A DNA stretch of 64,000 nucleotides from Eggerthella timonensis. Lineage in GTDB: Bacteria > Actinomycetota > Coriobacteriia > Coriobacteriales > Eggerthellaceae. The notes beneath the pieces are model-generated. The model was given only the letters and a program-made list of their open reading frames with translations. It was not told where the DNA came from and searched no databases. The stretch covers positions 186,001 through 250,000 of the forward strand of contig NZ_FXXA01000002.1 of assembly GCF_900184265.1 (NCBI RefSeq). The letters run 5' to 3'. A program made the translations under genes and the position numbers. Of the stretch, positions 63,123-64,000 are shown in pieces (positions within the stretch are counted from its first letter, which is position 1; every line of letters begins with the position of its first letter).

Positions 63123-64000
63123 ATGGACAAGAACAAGGAACATTCGCCCATCGAGTACGTGAAGGACGGCAAGCTCACGCGCCGGACGTTCGTGAAGGGA
63201 GCAGGCTGGATCACGGTCACCTCGGCCTTGGGATTCGGCGCCGTCGGTTGCTCGCCCGCCGGCGAGCAGCAAACCGACAAGAAGACGACGACGCCTGCCG
63301 ACCCGAACGAGGGCGTCACGTACGCGCACGCGTGCTGCAACCTCAACTGTACGTCGCACTGCCATCTGAAAGCCCACATCAAAGACGGCACTATCATCAC
63401 CGTCACGCCGGGCGACACGCCCGGGCGCGAGGACTACGCAAACGCCTGTCTGCGCGGCATGGCGCTCAGCCAGAAAACCCAGGACGAGAACGCGCGCGTG
63501 ATGTACCCGATGAAGCGCACGGGCGAGCGCGGGTCGGGCGAGTTCGAGCGCATCTCGTGGGATCAGGCGATGGACGAGATCGCGCAAAAGCTGAACGAGA
63601 CGAAGGACAAGCACGGCGAGCAGGCCGCCGGCTTCTACTCGTTCACCGGCAATTCGGGCAACCTCTCGATGAGCGCCCCCACCCGCTTCGCGGGCACGTT
63701 CGGCGGGACCGTCTTCGACATCGAGGGCATCATGGGCGACCAGGGCGCCAGCATGGGCATGATCCTCGCCTACGGCGTGAAGCGCGGCTCGCACGATACG
63801 CGCGACTACCTCAACTCGAACATGATCGTGCTGTGGGGCCGCAACGTGGCCGACACGCACACGTCCGAGTTCCGCTACCTCGTTGAAGCGCGCGAGAAGG
63901 GCGCGAAGATCGTCGTGGTGGACCCGCGCCTGTGCTCGTCGGCGACCATCGCCGATCAGTGGATTCCGCTCAAACCCCAAACCGACCCCGCGCTCGCGCT
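63123..64000 (+). CDS. Tat-exported molybdopterin oxidoreductase (3' end outside window)
   Basis: The first 292 residues are visible. Signal LTRRTFVKGAGWITVTSALG, lipobox-like VGCSPAG. FeS motif CCNLNCTSHC with a distal Cys in NACLRG. Cofactor region: WDQAMDEIAQKL, FTGNSGNLSMSAPTRFAGTFGG, GRNVADTHTSE and VVVDPRLCSSATIADQWIPL. DMSO-reductase family catalytic subunit; the Mo ligand region is present but the ligand cannot be assigned. The ribosome site is AGGAGGAG. Downstream FeS and membrane subunits are expected outside the window. Confidence 0.93.
   Translation, partial: MDKNKEHSPIEYVKDGKLTRRTFVKGAGWITVTSALGFGAVGCSPAGEQQTDKKTTTPADPNEGVTYAHACCNLNCTSHCHLKAHIKDGTIITVTPGDTPGREDYANACLRGMALSQKTQDENARVMYPMKRTGERGSGEFERISWDQAMDEIAQKLNETKDKHGEQAAGFYSFTGNSGNLSMSAPTRFAGTFGGTVFDIEGIMGDQGASMGMILAYGVKRGSHDTRDYLNSNMIVLWGRNVADTHTSEFRYLVEAREKGAKIVVVDPRLCSSATIADQWIPLKPQTDPALA

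Overview
The window is a GC-rich chromosomal segment of an anaerobic, high-GC actinobacterium of the Eggerthellaceae, most like Eggerthella. The family call rests on several things together: repeated clusters for molybdopterin oxidoreductases, ferredoxins and TorD-type chaperones; Tat-exported flavin reductases; LuxR regulators with long membrane-embedded N-termini; an aldehyde ferredoxin oxidoreductase; and codon use strongly biased to G/C. The species call is inference. No rRNA, tRNA, CRISPR array, insertion sequence or prophage was recognised.

Layout. 1-13.6 kb is a leftward housekeeping block: GntR regulator, rlmD, a two-GGDEF/EAL protein, tilS, maf, hpt, ftsH, a folP-folK fusion, birA and a MATE transporter cut by the window edge. 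Many of these genes overlap by 1-28 bases. A perfect parS site lies between birA and the MATE gene, suggesting the segment is near the replication origin. 13.9-18.4 kb runs rightward: a dimethylargininase-like hydrolase under probable GntR control, an APC amino-acid transporter, a small membrane protein and lrgAB. 18.6-25 kb holds an iron alcohol dehydrogenase and a leftward DMSO-reductase-type operon (catalytic, FeS, membrane, TorD). 25-33 kb holds an SPFH protein with a YtrA-type GntR, an NrfD protein with no partner, a ZIP transporter, an AbiE-type toxin-antitoxin pair, ferritin, and a membrane protein that looks like a LuxR regulator without its DNA-binding domain. 33-41 kb holds a MalT-like regulator divergent from a 1623-residue exported surface protein. 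41-51 kb holds a second molybdoenzyme operon (ferredoxin, TorD, catalytic, FeS, NrfD) divergent from an aldehyde ferredoxin oxidoreductase, then an IscU/NifU-like scaffold and an unknown acidic protein. 51-58.9 kb holds a membrane LuxR regulator, a polyferredoxin, a threonine-aldolase-like enzyme, an acetamidase, a DUF302 protein, a sodium symporter and an HdeD-like protein. 59-64 kb holds another membrane LuxR regulator, a Tat-exported fumarate-reductase-like flavoprotein, and the start of a third molybdoenzyme.

Most genes serve anaerobic electron transfer. Exported molybdenum or flavin reductases take electrons through FeS subunits and NrfD- or YedZ-like membrane subunits, TorD-like proteins mature them, and dedicated regulators control them.

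The most unusual signal is a family of dispersed palindromic elements of about 120-170 bp. Two copies are exactly 122 bp and collinear (1969-2090 and 27542-27663). They share a core and an inner-arm motif at identical positions, while parts of their outer arms differ between copies but stay self-complementary. A third clear copy (7743-7912) has perfect 38-bp arms. More diverged candidates are at 14764-14882, 40793-40932 and 60791-60951. One copy is translated in frame inside birA, recalling the coding palindromic elements of Rickettsia.
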